DNA of 64,000 bases from Streptomyces griseus (GTDB taxonomy: Bacteria > Actinomycetota > Actinomycetes > Streptomycetales > Streptomycetaceae): the NCBI RefSeq assembly GCF_001715295.1, contig NZ_MDKB01000004.1:329521-393520 (forward strand). The letters are read 5' to 3'. Below, one piece after another: positions 42,403 through 50,752 of the stretch. The notes under the pieces are model-generated. The model was not told where the DNA came from, searched no databases, and saw only the letters and a list, made by a program, of their open reading frames with translations. Positions within the stretch are counted from its first letter, which is position 1, and each line of letters opens with the position of its first letter. The translations under genes were made by a program, and so were the position numbers.

Positions 42403-43871
42403 CCGAGGGTGCCGAAGAGGATGCCGGCGCCGAGGACCACGAGCGAGGTGAGCACGGCCCACTTGACGGTGAACCTGGTGTGGTCGCCGAACTCGACCTT
42501 GGCCATGCCGACCAGGACGTACACGGCGGGCACGAGCGGGGACGACATGTGCAGCGGCTGTCCCACGATGGAGGCGCGGGCGATCGCCAGCGGGGAGACC
42601 CCGTGGGCGGCGCCGGCCTCGGCGAGGACGGGCAGGACACCGAAGTAGAAGCCGTCGTTGGACATGAAGTAGGTCAGGGGCAGGCTCAGCAGCCCGGTGA
42701 CGAGCGCCATGTGCGGGCCCATGGCGTCGGGGACGGCACCGACGACCCAGTCGGCCATGTGTTCCACCATGCCGGTGCCGGTGAGGACGCCGGTGAAGAC
42801 GGCGGCGGCGAAGACCATGCCCGAGACGTTGAGGACGTTGTCGGCGTGGGCCGCGATGCGGGCCCGCTGGTCGGGCATGCGGGGGAAGTTGACGGTGAGG
42901 GCGAGGGCGGCACCGATCAGGAAGAGCACCGGGATCGGCATGAGTTCCAGGATCATGGCCGTCAGGAGGGCCAGGGTGAGGCCGGCGTTGAACCAGTAGA
43001 GCCTGGGCCGCAGCGTGGCCCGGTTCGGGTCGAGCCCCTTGAACCCCTCGCCGGTGTCCGCGCCGTCCGTGCCGATCTTCCCGCTCTCGGCCCGCAGCCC
43101 GTCCTCGCCGGTGGGGACGGCGCCGGTGGAGGACCCCGCGGACGCCGTGCCGAGGGAGGATCCGGTGCCACGCGCCGCCCCCTTCCGGTCGCCGCCGGCC
43201 CCGGCGCCGACGAGCACGGTCTCGGACTCGGTCACGAGCACGTCGTCGAGGGTGAGGGTGCCGAGCCGCCCGCGCTCGCGGCGGCCCAGGACCCAGGCCA
43301 GCAGGATGACGGCGAGCAGTCCGACGGCGAGGGCCGGGATCATCGGCACGAAGATGTCGGCCGCGTCCACGTGGAGCGCGGTGGCGGCGCGGGCCGTGGG
43401 CCCGCCCCAGGGCAGGGTGTTCATGACACCGTTCGCCGTGGCGGCGACACCCGTCATCACGACCAGGCTCATCTTCAGCCGCTTGTAGAGCGGGTACATG
43501 GCCGAGACGGTGATCATGAAGGTGGTGGAGCCGTCGCCGTCCAGCGAGACGATCGCGGCGAGCACGGCCGTACCGACGACGATCCGCATCGGGTCGGCCT
43601 TGCAGAAGCGCAGGATGCCCCGGACGATCGGGTCGAAGAGGCCGACGTCGATCATCACCCCGAAGTAGACGATGGCGAACATCAGCATCGCCGCCGTCGG
43701 CGCGAGGTTGCCGACGCCTTCGATGACGTAGTCGCCGAGCTTCGCACCCTGCCCGACGGCTACGCAGAAGAGGGCGGGGATCAGAACCAGCGCCGCGATC
43801 GGCGACATCTTCTTCATCATGATCAGGACCAGGAAGGTCGCGATCATGGCAAATCCGAGGATGGTCAGCAT
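42399..43871 (-). CDS. CitMHS-family citrate-metal symporter
   Basis: The 490-aa membrane protein matches the CitM/CitH family, which takes up citrate complexed with divalent or ferric metal. Helices before about residue 197 and after 290 flank an unusual hydrophilic Gly/Ser/Ala-rich cytoplasmic loop (about 197-290). Conserved parts are SLDGDGSTTFMITVSAMYPL and LPWGGPTARA. The S. coelicolor homologue at the same place transports metal-citrate complexes, from memory. A 14-bp palindrome lies just upstream of the start. The gene is first in an operon with an MFS transporter. Confidence 0.93.
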   Translation of the reverse strand: MLTILGFAMIATFLVLIMMKKMSPIAALVLIPALFCVAVGQGAKLGDYVIEGVGNLAPTAAMLMFAIVYFGVMIDVGLFDPIVRGILRFCKADPMRIVVGTAVLAAIVSLDGDGSTTFMITVSAMYPLYKRLKMSLVVMTGVAATANGVMNTLPWGGPTARAATALHVDAADIFVPMIPALAVGLLAVILLAWVLGRRERGRLGTLTLDDVLVTESETVLVGAGAGGDRKGAARGTGSSLGTASAGSSTGAVPTGEDGLRAESGKIGTDGADTGEGFKGLDPNRATLRPRLYWFNAGLTLALLTAMILELMPIPVLFLIGAALALTVNFPRMPDQRARIAAHADNVLNVSGMVFAAAVFTGVLTGTGMVEHMADWVVGAVPDAMGPHMALVTGLLSLPLTYFMSNDGFYFGVLPVLAEAGAAHGVSPLAIARASIVGQPLHMSSPLVPAVYVLVGMAKVEFGDHTRFTVKWAVLTSLVVLGAGILFGTLG

Positions 43872-43885
43872 ATGGGATACCTAAC

Positions 43886-43899
43886 GTTCACCTTTGAAC
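43886..43899. promoter_or_regulatory. Inverted repeat upstream of the citrate transporter
   Basis: GTTCA-CCTT-TGAAC is a perfect 5-bp inverted repeat 15 bp upstream of the CitMHS ATG. Its position between promoter and start suits a repressor site, but it may also be chance. Confidence 0.4.
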
Positions 43900-43992
43900 G
43901 CGCGCCGGACTCGGCGGCCCGGATGACGTTAGGGGCCTCGCAGAGGTGTTAACAAGATGTCGACGTGTGAGCAATACGAGCAAAACCCCAGG

Positions 43993-46173
43993 TCAGCGAG
44001 TTGGTGATACGGAGACGGGCACGGCGTTGAGTACAGCGGTGCCGGAGAGCGGATCCAGGAGGGCACCGGTCAGCAGCTGGTTCACGTTGACCCCCGGGTC
44101 CCTCCCGGCGACGGTCGTACGGGTACCGGGACGGCTGTGTCCCCAGCCGTGCGGCAGGCTCACGACCCCGGGGCGTACCGCGTCGGTGATCTCGGCGGGT
44201 GCCTCGACCTCGCCACCGGCCGCGGTGACGCGGGCCGTGTCGCCGTCGGCGAGACCGAGACGGGCCGCGTCGTCGGGGTGGATCTGCAGGGTGCAGACGT
44301 TGGAACCGCCGCGGAGCGGGGCGACGTTGTGCATCCAGCTGTTGTTGGACCGCAGATGGCGGCGGCCGACGAGGACGAGACCGGTGGGACGCTCGTCGAG
44401 GGCGGCCCGCAGCCGGGGCAGATCGGCGGCCAGGGGTGCGGGGAACAGTTCGACGCGGCCGCTGCGGGTCTTCAGCAACTCCGGGAGGCGCGGCTTCAGC
44501 GGTCCGAGGTCGATGCCGTGCGGGTGCTCGAGGAGCTGCTCCAGCGTGAGCCCGTACGGGCCGAGACGCAGCATCAGGTCGAGGCGCCGCTCGGCCCCGT
44601 CGCGGCCGGTCAGTTCGGCGGCGAGCGACTCCGGTGCGCCGGCCCGGGCGAGCGTCGTGGCGATGACCAGGTCGTCGACGGACTCGGGCGGTGCGCCGTG
44701 CCGGGCGCCGACGGCGAGGACGAGCCGGGCGAGGATCTCGTTCTCGTCCATCCGGCCCTCCTCCAGGGGCACGGCGGGACGGCTGTAGCGGACCTGGTTG
44801 TGGACGGCGAAGGAGTTGAACGCGAAGTCGAAGTGGGCGCTCTGCGAGGGCGGCGGCGGGGGCAGCACGACGTCCGCGTGGCGTGAGGTCTCGTTGAGGT
44901 ACGGGTCGACGCTGACCATGAAGTCGAGGCCGTCGGCGAGCGCCCGGTCGAGCCGGTCGCCGTCGGGTGCGGAGAGCACCGGGTTGCCCGCGATGACGAT
45001 CAGGGCGCGGATCCGCCCCTCCCCCGGGGTCTCGATCTCCTCGGCGAGCGCGGCGGCGGGCAGTTCACCCTTCGCCTCGGGATGCCCGGAGACGCGGCTG
45101 CGCCAGCGCCCCAGGGCGAAGCCCTTCCCGGGGCCCGCGGGGCGGGGTGCGCGTGCGGTGGCGGAGAGCGGGAAGAGCGCGCCGCCGGGCCGGTCGAGGT
45201 TGCCGGTGAGGATGTTGAGTACGTCGACGAGCCAGCTGGCCAGGGTGCCGTGCTCGACGGTGCAGCTGCCGATGCGCCCGTAGACGGCCGCCGCGGGGGC
45301 GGCGGCGAGTTCGCGGGCGATCGCGCGGACGGCTTCGGGTTCCACGTCACAGGCGGCGGCCACGGCTTCGGGGGTGAAGCCGGCGATGGCTTCGGCGAGT
45401 TCGTCGTAGCCGTCGAGGTGCCCGGCCAGTGCGCCGGGGTCGGTGAGCTTCTCCTCGATGAGGACCTGGGTGAGCGCGGCGAGCAGCAGGGCGTCGGTGC
45501 CGGGCCTGATGGGGACGTGCCGGTCGGCGAGGCGCGCGGTGCGGGTGCGGCGCGGGTCGATGACGGTGAGGGTGCCGCCGCGCCGGCGCAGGGCCTTGAG
45601 CTTGCCGGGGAAGTCGGGCGCGGTGCAGAGACTGCCGTTGGACTCCAGCGGGTTGGCGCCGATCAGCAGGAGGTGCCCGGTGCGGTCCAGGTCGGGTACG
45701 GGGATGGCGTGGGCGTCGCCGAAGAGGAGCCCGCTGGAGACGTGTTTGGGCATCTGGTCCAGGGTGCTCGCGGTGAAGACGTTGCGGGTGCCGAGCGCGG
45801 ACAGCAGCACCGGCGGGTACAGCGCGCCGGCCGTCGTGTGGACGTTGGGGTTGCCCAGGTAGACGCCGACCGCCTGGCTGCCGTACGTCTCGGTGAGGGC
45901 CGGGATGTGCGCGGCGATCGTGTCGAAGGCCTCGCTCCAGGTCGCCTCGCGCAGGACGCCGTCGGTGCGCACGAGGGGGGTGCGCAGCCGGTCGGGATCG
46001 GCGTCGAGCGCTCCGAAGGCGGCGCCCTTGGGGCAGATGAAGCCGCGGCTGAGGACGTCGTCCCGGTCGCCGCGGGCGCCGGTGACGGTGGTGCCCTCGA
46101 CGGTGAGGGTGAGTCCGCAGGTGGCTTCGCAGAGCGGGCAGACGCGCAGGGCGGTGCGGGTCTCGCTGGACAT
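43993..46173 (-). CDS. Molybdopterin oxidoreductase of the formate dehydrogenase/nitrate reductase family
   Basis: The 726-aa protein has the N-terminal [4Fe-4S] motif Cys12-x2-Cys15-x3-Cys19 ... Cys47 and binds bis-MGD (GNPLESNGS, VIDPRRTRTARLAD, SLPHGWGH at the C-terminal cofactor domain). Where catalytic formate dehydrogenases carry Cys or Sec, this has TLDQMPKHVSS (His144), so the molybdenum ligand and substrate are unclear. It has no Tat signal, so it is cytoplasmic. GGGAGG lies just before the ATG. No electron-transfer subunits or cofactor genes are adjacent. Box A3 lies about 100 bp upstream. Confidence 0.9.
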   Translation of the reverse strand: MSSETRTALRVCPLCEATCGLTLTVEGTTVTGARGDRDDVLSRGFICPKGAAFGALDADPDRLRTPLVRTDGVLREATWSEAFDTIAAHIPALTETYGSQAVGVYLGNPNVHTTAGALYPPVLLSALGTRNVFTASTLDQMPKHVSSGLLFGDAHAIPVPDLDRTGHLLLIGANPLESNGSLCTAPDFPGKLKALRRRGGTLTVIDPRRTRTARLADRHVPIRPGTDALLLAALTQVLIEEKLTDPGALAGHLDGYDELAEAIAGFTPEAVAAACDVEPEAVRAIARELAAAPAAAVYGRIGSCTVEHGTLASWLVDVLNILTGNLDRPGGALFPLSATARAPRPAGPGKGFALGRWRSRVSGHPEAKGELPAAALAEEIETPGEGRIRALIVIAGNPVLSAPDGDRLDRALADGLDFMVSVDPYLNETSRHADVVLPPPPPSQSAHFDFAFNSFAVHNQVRYSRPAVPLEEGRMDENEILARLVLAVGARHGAPPESVDDLVIATTLARAGAPESLAAELTGRDGAERRLDLMLRLGPYGLTLEQLLEHPHGIDLGPLKPRLPELLKTRSGRVELFPAPLAADLPRLRAALDERPTGLVLVGRRHLRSNNSWMHNVAPLRGGSNVCTLQIHPDDAARLGLADGDTARVTAAGGEVEAPAEITDAVRPGVVSLPHGWGHSRPGTRTTVAGRDPGVNVNQLLTGALLDPLSGTAVLNAVPVSVSPTR

Positions 46174-46274
46174 GGGCCCTCCCGGGGCGGCGGCAGCGGT
46201 GGCGCGCGGGTACGCGGTGGTGCGGACCCCGGCCCGCGCGGCGGGCGCGGTCTCCGGTCTCCCGCGCGACCGAG

Positions 46275-46290
46275 CATACCGACCGGTACG
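46275..46290. promoter_or_regulatory. Box A3, related palindrome upstream of the molybdopterin oxidoreductase
   Basis: CATACCGACCGGTACG resembles boxes A1/A2 (12 of the first 13 bases) and is more symmetric around ACCGGT. It lies between the TetR stop at 46340 and the oxidoreductase start at 46173. Confidence 0.5.
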
Positions 46291-46339
46291 GATGGTGGCG
46301 AGGTGGTGGCGTCACGGGATCCGGCCGGCCGGAACGGCC

Positions 46340-46975
46340 TCATTCGAGCGTCCGGACCAGATAGGCCTCCAGCAGGACCCGGGTCTCCGCGATCAGGTCC
46401 GGGTCGCCCGACGGGTCGCCGCGGAAGGCGAGTTGGAGCAGCGCGTCGGCGGCCTGCACGCAGACCAGCACCGTCCGCTGGAGACCGGCGTCGGCGACGG
46501 GCCCTGCCTCCCCCTGGCCGAGATGCCCCGCGAGCAGCTCCGTCAGGCGGGCCGCGACCCGCTGGTTGGACTCGTCGAGCGGGCCGGCGACCGGGGCGGG
46601 AGGCCCGAAGTCGACGAGGGTGAAGCCGGGGACCGAGCGCTTCATCGCCAGGTACTCGTCGAGCACGGCGTCGATGGCGGCGCGCCACTCCCGGTGCGGG
46701 ACGGCCACGAGCCGGGCGACGACACGTTCGGCGTAGAGGTCGAGGTTCCGGGCGGCCAACGCGTCGACCAGCGCCCGCTTGTTGGGGAAGAACCGGTAGA
46801 CGGAACCGATGGGCACCCCGGCCCGGTCGGCCACCGCCCGGGTGGAGAGCTGCTCGTAGCCGGTCTCGTCCAGGAGTCCGGCGCCGGCGTCGAGTATCCG
46901 GGCGAGGCGTTCGGCACTGCGCTGCTGCACGGGGACGCGCCTGAGGTTCGTATGCACATGGGACACGGTCCCCAT
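46340..46975 (-). CDS. TetR-family regulator
   Basis: The 211-aa protein has an HTH at about 22-66 (VADRAGVPIGSVYRFFPNKRAL) and a C-terminal domain with AGPLDESNQRVAARLTELL. It is divergent from hmgA, with 102 bp between starts, and the downstream same-strand gene is the molybdopterin oxidoreductase. By position it is likely the homologue of SCO1712, a TetR reported to affect antibiotic production and lipid metabolism in S. coelicolor (from memory). MGTVSHVHT is taken as start; a GTG a few codons in is possible. Confidence 0.87.
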   Translation of the reverse strand: MGTVSHVHTNLRRVPVQQRSAERLARILDAGAGLLDETGYEQLSTRAVADRAGVPIGSVYRFFPNKRALVDALAARNLDLYAERVVARLVAVPHREWRAAIDAVLDEYLAMKRSVPGFTLVDFGPPAPVAGPLDESNQRVAARLTELLAGHLGQGEAGPVADAGLQRTVLVCVQAADALLQLAFRGDPSGDPDLIAETRVLLEAYLVRTLE

Positions 46976-46990
46976 GATGCCCGTATGCCG

Positions 46991-47019
46991 TTGACGGGCC
47001 GCGTTTCCATTCCTACGGT
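46991..47019 (+). promoter_or_regulatory. hmgA promoter (-35/-10)
   Basis: TTGACG (46991-46996) and TACGGT (47014-47019) are separated by exactly 17 bp, matching the vegetative sigma consensus. They lie 59 bp upstream of hmgA. TCCTA/TAGGA arms (47011-47030) overlap the -10 box and could be an operator. Confidence 0.6.
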
Positions 47020-47077
47020 TGCCCATAGGATTCTTCGTCGGGGGCTCCATGGGTCCCCCTTCCACCGGGAGCGCAGG

Positions 47078-48397
47078 ATGAGCGGCATCGAGCAGGCGAG
47101 GAAGACGGCGGAGCGGCTCGGTCACTCCGCCGGTTTCGGTAACGAGCACAGCTCGGAGGCGGTTCCCGGAGCCCTGCCGCACGGCCGCAACTCCCCCCAG
47201 CGCGCACCCCTCGGTCTGTACGCGGAGCAGCTGAGCGGCTCGGCCTTCACCGAGCCCCGCGCCCGCAACCGCCGCTCCTGGCTCTACCGGATCCGCCCCT
47301 CCGCGGCCCACCCCGCCTTCGTGCGCATCGGCAACGGCGCCCTGCGCTCGGCCCCGTTCACCGAGACGGTCCCCGACCCGAACCGGTTGCGCTGGGACCC
47401 CCTGCCCGAGGCCCCGCCCGGGACGGACTTCCTGGCGGGCCTGTGGACACTGGGGGGCAACGGCGACGCGACGCGGCGCACCGGCATGGCCGTGCACCTC
47501 TACCACGCCAACACGTCCATGACGGACCGGGTGTTCAGCGACTCCGACGGGGAGCTGCTGATCGTGCCCGAGCGCGGCGGTCTGCTGCTGCGTACCGAAC
47601 TCGGCCTGCTGCGGGCGGAACCGGGCCACGTGGCGCTGATCCCCCGGGGGATCCGCTTCCGTGTGGAGCTGCTGGACCCCACCGCCCGCGGCTACGTCTG
47701 CGAGAACTACGGGCAGCCGTTCGTCCTTCCCGACCTCGGTCCGATCGGCGCCAACGGCCTTGCCAACGCACGGGACTTCCTGGCTCCCGTCGCCGCGTTC
47801 GAGGACCGCGAGGGGCCGGTCGAGGTCGTCAACAAGTTCTGCGGCAACCTCTGGTCGGCGACGTACGGCCACTCGCCGCTCGACGTCGTCGCCTGGCACG
47901 GCAACCACACGCCGTACGTCTACGACCTGGGCCGCTTCAACGTCATCGGCACCATCAGCTACGACCACCCCGACCCGTCGATCTTCACCGTCCTGACCTC
48001 GCCGTCCGACACCCCCGGACTGGCCGGGGTCGACTTCGTCGTCTTCGCCCCGCGCTGGCTCGTCGGCGAGGACACCTTCCGCCCGCCGTACTTCCACCGC
48101 AACGTGATGAGCGAGTACATGGGCCTGATCGAGGGCGCGTACGACGCCAAGGCGGGCGGCTTCGTCCCGGGCGGCGGTTCGCTGCACAACATGATGTCGG
48201 CGCACGGCCCGGACCGTGAGACCTTCGAGCGGGCCAGCGCGGCGGAGCTGAAGCCGCAGAAGATCGACGACGGCCTCGCGTTCATGTTCGAGACCCGCTG
48301 GCCGGTCACGGCGACGGCCCAGGCCGCGACCGCGGGCCACCTGCAGCGCGGGTACGACGACGTGTGGCAGGGTCTGAGCCGCACCTTCCGGGCGTGA
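47078..48397 (+). CDS. hmgA: Homogentisate 1,2-dioxygenase
   Basis: The 439-aa enzyme opens the ring of homogentisate to maleylacetoacetate in tyrosine/phenylalanine catabolism. GFGNEHSSEAVPGALP near the N-terminus is diagnostic. The Fe(II) ligands are present in FHRNVMSEYMGLI (His and Glu) and in GGSLHNMMSAHGPD (His). The length equals that of the family. No maleylacetoacetate isomerase or fumarylacetoacetase is nearby, as is common in Streptomyces. It is flanked by a divergent TetR and a downstream GntR. A good promoter is visible. Confidence 0.98.
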   Translation: MSGIEQARKTAERLGHSAGFGNEHSSEAVPGALPHGRNSPQRAPLGLYAEQLSGSAFTEPRARNRRSWLYRIRPSAAHPAFVRIGNGALRSAPFTETVPDPNRLRWDPLPEAPPGTDFLAGLWTLGGNGDATRRTGMAVHLYHANTSMTDRVFSDSDGELLIVPERGGLLLRTELGLLRAEPGHVALIPRGIRFRVELLDPTARGYVCENYGQPFVLPDLGPIGANGLANARDFLAPVAAFEDREGPVEVVNKFCGNLWSATYGHSPLDVVAWHGNHTPYVYDLGRFNVIGTISYDHPDPSIFTVLTSPSDTPGLAGVDFVVFAPRWLVGEDTFRPPYFHRNVMSEYMGLIEGAYDAKAGGFVPGGGSLHNMMSAHGPDRETFERASAAELKPQKIDDGLAFMFETRWPVTATAQAATAGHLQRGYDDVWQGLSRTFRA

Positions 48398-48441
48398 CAC
48401 CGCGCGGCCGGCCCACGGCGCAGAGAGACCGGGTGGACGGG

Positions 48442-49218
48442 ATGGACCAGGTGAACGAGGTGAGTCGTACGCCCGCCTTCGCCCCCGACTCCCTGGTGCT
48501 CAACCGCAAACTGCCGCTGTGGTACCAGGTCTCGCAGTCGCTGCGGGCCTCCATACTGGGCCGCCCGCAGGACGCGTCGCCGCGGCTGCCCACCGAGGAG
48601 CAGCTCGCCGTGCACTACGGCGTCAGCGTCCTCACCATGCGCCAGGCACTCAAGGAGCTGGAGGCGGAGGGCCTGATCAGCAGGCACCGCAGGCGCGGCA
48701 CGTTCATCGAGCCGCGCGCCCGGCGGGTGTCGCCGGTCCGGCTGCTGGGTTCGATCGACACGATCGTCGCCCAGCAGTCGGGCGAACTGACGACCGTGCT
48801 CGGCCACGGCCCGGCCCCCGTCCCTGGGGAGCTCGCCGAGTTCTTCCCGGACTGCCCCGAGGTGGTCAGCTACCGGCGGCTGCGCCGCGACGCGAGCACC
48901 GGCGAGCCCACCAACTGGGCGGAGAACGCCGTACGTCCGGAGACCGCGGCCCGCATCGACGTCACCGACCTCGAACGGTGGCCGATGACGAAGGTGCTGC
49001 GGGACGCCGTCGGGATACGGATCTCCCGGATCACGGACACCGTCGAGGCCCGCCTCGCCGATCCGGCCACGGCGGAGCTCCTCCAGGTGCCGCTGCTCAG
49101 CCCGATCCTGCACTGCACGGGCGTGACGTACGACGACGAGGGCCGGGTCGTCGACGTGGCGCGCATCCGCTACCGGGGGGACCGCTTCGCCTTCTCGGTG
49201 ACGGTGGACGCGCACTGA
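48442..49218 (+). CDS. GntR/HutC-family regulator with UTRA domain
   Basis: The 258-aa protein has a winged helix at about 18-85 (LPTEEQLAVHYGVSVLTMRQ) followed by a UTRA (chorismate-lyase-like) ligand domain (about 110-250). The gene lies 45 bp after hmgA, so co-transcription is likely, and an effector from aromatic catabolism such as homogentisate would make sense but is not shown. A GTG at 48394 overlapping the hmgA stop (GTGA) is an alternative, longer start. Confidence 0.88.
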   Translation: MDQVNEVSRTPAFAPDSLVLNRKLPLWYQVSQSLRASILGRPQDASPRLPTEEQLAVHYGVSVLTMRQALKELEAEGLISRHRRRGTFIEPRARRVSPVRLLGSIDTIVAQQSGELTTVLGHGPAPVPGELAEFFPDCPEVVSYRRLRRDASTGEPTNWAENAVRPETAARIDVTDLERWPMTKVLRDAVGIRISRITDTVEARLADPATAELLQVPLLSPILHCTGVTYDDEGRVVDVARIRYRGDRFAFSVTVDAH

Positions 49219-49359
49219 CGGACGCCCCGCCCACGGGACGGCACACGCGGGGCCCACGCTCAAAAGGCCGCACCAGGAGCCGCCCGCCCCACGGCGCACG
49301 CCGCCCGACGTCGTTACGATGCCCTGGGCGGCGGACGTGGCGACGGGGAGGACGACACG

Positions 49360-50589
49360 GTGGCAGCACGGGTGGTGGCCGGAGCCGGCGGGGACGGGGC
49401 CTGCCCACTGCTGGACGATCTCATGCCCTGGTCCGTACGGCCGCTGAGGCCGGGCCGCCCCTGGGTGACGGCCCCGGACGCCGGGTCGCTCCGCGCCCGC
49501 TGGGACGCGCTCGCACGTGCCGAAGGCGCCGAGCAGGAGCGCCTGTTCCGGCCGAGCCGCGCGCGTACGCCCCTGGCTCCGGCAGCCGCGCTGCCGGGCC
49601 GCACCACCGGGACGGGCGGGTTCGCCCGGGACCCCGGCCCGTACCCGGAGCCCGTACGGATCCTGCACGGTCCCTTCGACGCGCAGTGGATCGTCCCCGA
49701 CCAGCGGCTGATCGACGCGGCCCGCCCGGAACTGTGGCGCGTGGCCGACGGGCACCAGCTCTTCGCCGTCGAGCACGGTGTCCTGCCGCGGGACACCGGG
49801 CCCGCGCTCTCCGTCACGGCGCTGCTGCCCGACGGTCACTCGCCCGCCGGCCGGCCCGGCCGGATCAGGCCCCTCTACCGGCGGCCCGGCGGCCGTGAGC
49901 CCAACCTCGCCCCGGGTCTGCTCGGTGTGCTGGGCTCCCGGTACGGCGAGGCCGGCGGCGCCGGTGCCGTGCTGGCCTGGATCCTCGCCACCGCCCGGCC
50001 CTCCCCCGCCGGGCCCGTCGTGCCGCTGCCCGCGGACGGCGCCCTGTGGGCGCGGGGTGTGGAGCTGGGCCGGGAACTGCTGCGGGTGCACCTGCGCGGG
50101 GCGCGCGGCGGGGAACGCCCGCGCCTCCCCGGGGGCCGCCGCCCCTACGTGCGGGCCGCGATCCCGGTGCGGCCGGCCGCGCCGGCCTACGACGCCGATG
50201 AGGAGACGCTCGTGCTCGGCGGGGGACGGATCTCACCCGTGCCGGCCGGGGCCTGGGAGTTCCGGGTGAACGGTGTGCGGATGCTGGAGCTCTGGTGCGA
50301 GCGCCGCACCCTGCGGGAGGGGGCGGAGGGTCTGGCGGCCCTGGGTCCGCGCGGCTGGCCGCGGGAGTGGACCTCGGAGCTGCTCGAACTCATCACCGTA
50401 CTGGCCCTGCTCGACGAACTGCGGCCCCGGCAGGCGGCCTTGTGGGACGACCTCGACCGGGCGGACGCACTGACCCGGTACGACCTGCGCACGGCCGGGG
50501 TGCTGCCCGTTCCGGCGGCGGCACGGCGGCCGGCCTCGGTGCTGGACCACCACGAGGAGGGCCCGGAGGGGCAGTTCGCCCTGCTGTGA
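49360..50589 (+). CDS. Type ISP restriction-modification-like C-terminal domain protein
   Basis: The 409-aa protein resembles, from memory, Streptomyces proteins labelled type ISP restriction/modification enzymes. Recognisable parts are MPWSVRPLRPGRPW, LHGPFDAQWIVPDQRLIDAARPELWR, WEFRVNGVRMLELWCERR, and DEL-type C-terminal EEGPEGQFALL. It carries none of the helicase or N6-adenine methyltransferase motifs of LlaBIII-type enzymes, so it represents only the C-terminal specificity part. GGGGAGGA before the GTG at 49360 is a good ribosome site. A stand-alone role is unknown. Confidence 0.75.
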   Translation: MAARVVAGAGGDGACPLLDDLMPWSVRPLRPGRPWVTAPDAGSLRARWDALARAEGAEQERLFRPSRARTPLAPAAALPGRTTGTGGFARDPGPYPEPVRILHGPFDAQWIVPDQRLIDAARPELWRVADGHQLFAVEHGVLPRDTGPALSVTALLPDGHSPAGRPGRIRPLYRRPGGREPNLAPGLLGVLGSRYGEAGGAGAVLAWILATARPSPAGPVVPLPADGALWARGVELGRELLRVHLRGARGGERPRLPGGRRPYVRAAIPVRPAAPAYDADEETLVLGGGRISPVPAGAWEFRVNGVRMLELWCERRTLREGAEGLAALGPRGWPREWTSELLELITVLALLDELRPRQAALWDDLDRADALTRYDLRTAGVLPVPAAARRPASVLDHHEEGPEGQFALL

Positions 50590-50752
50590 ACCCCCCGGGC
50601 GCGCCCGGGGGCCGCCAGGGTCGAGGGGCCCGTCCGGGGCGGGCCAGGAGACGTCGCGGGGGACGTCCGGGGCGCGGCGCCGGCGACGCCCGTCGGCCGG
50701 TGCCGTCCGAACGCGTGACAGAGCCGCCCTGCGGACGGTATGCACGGGTCCC

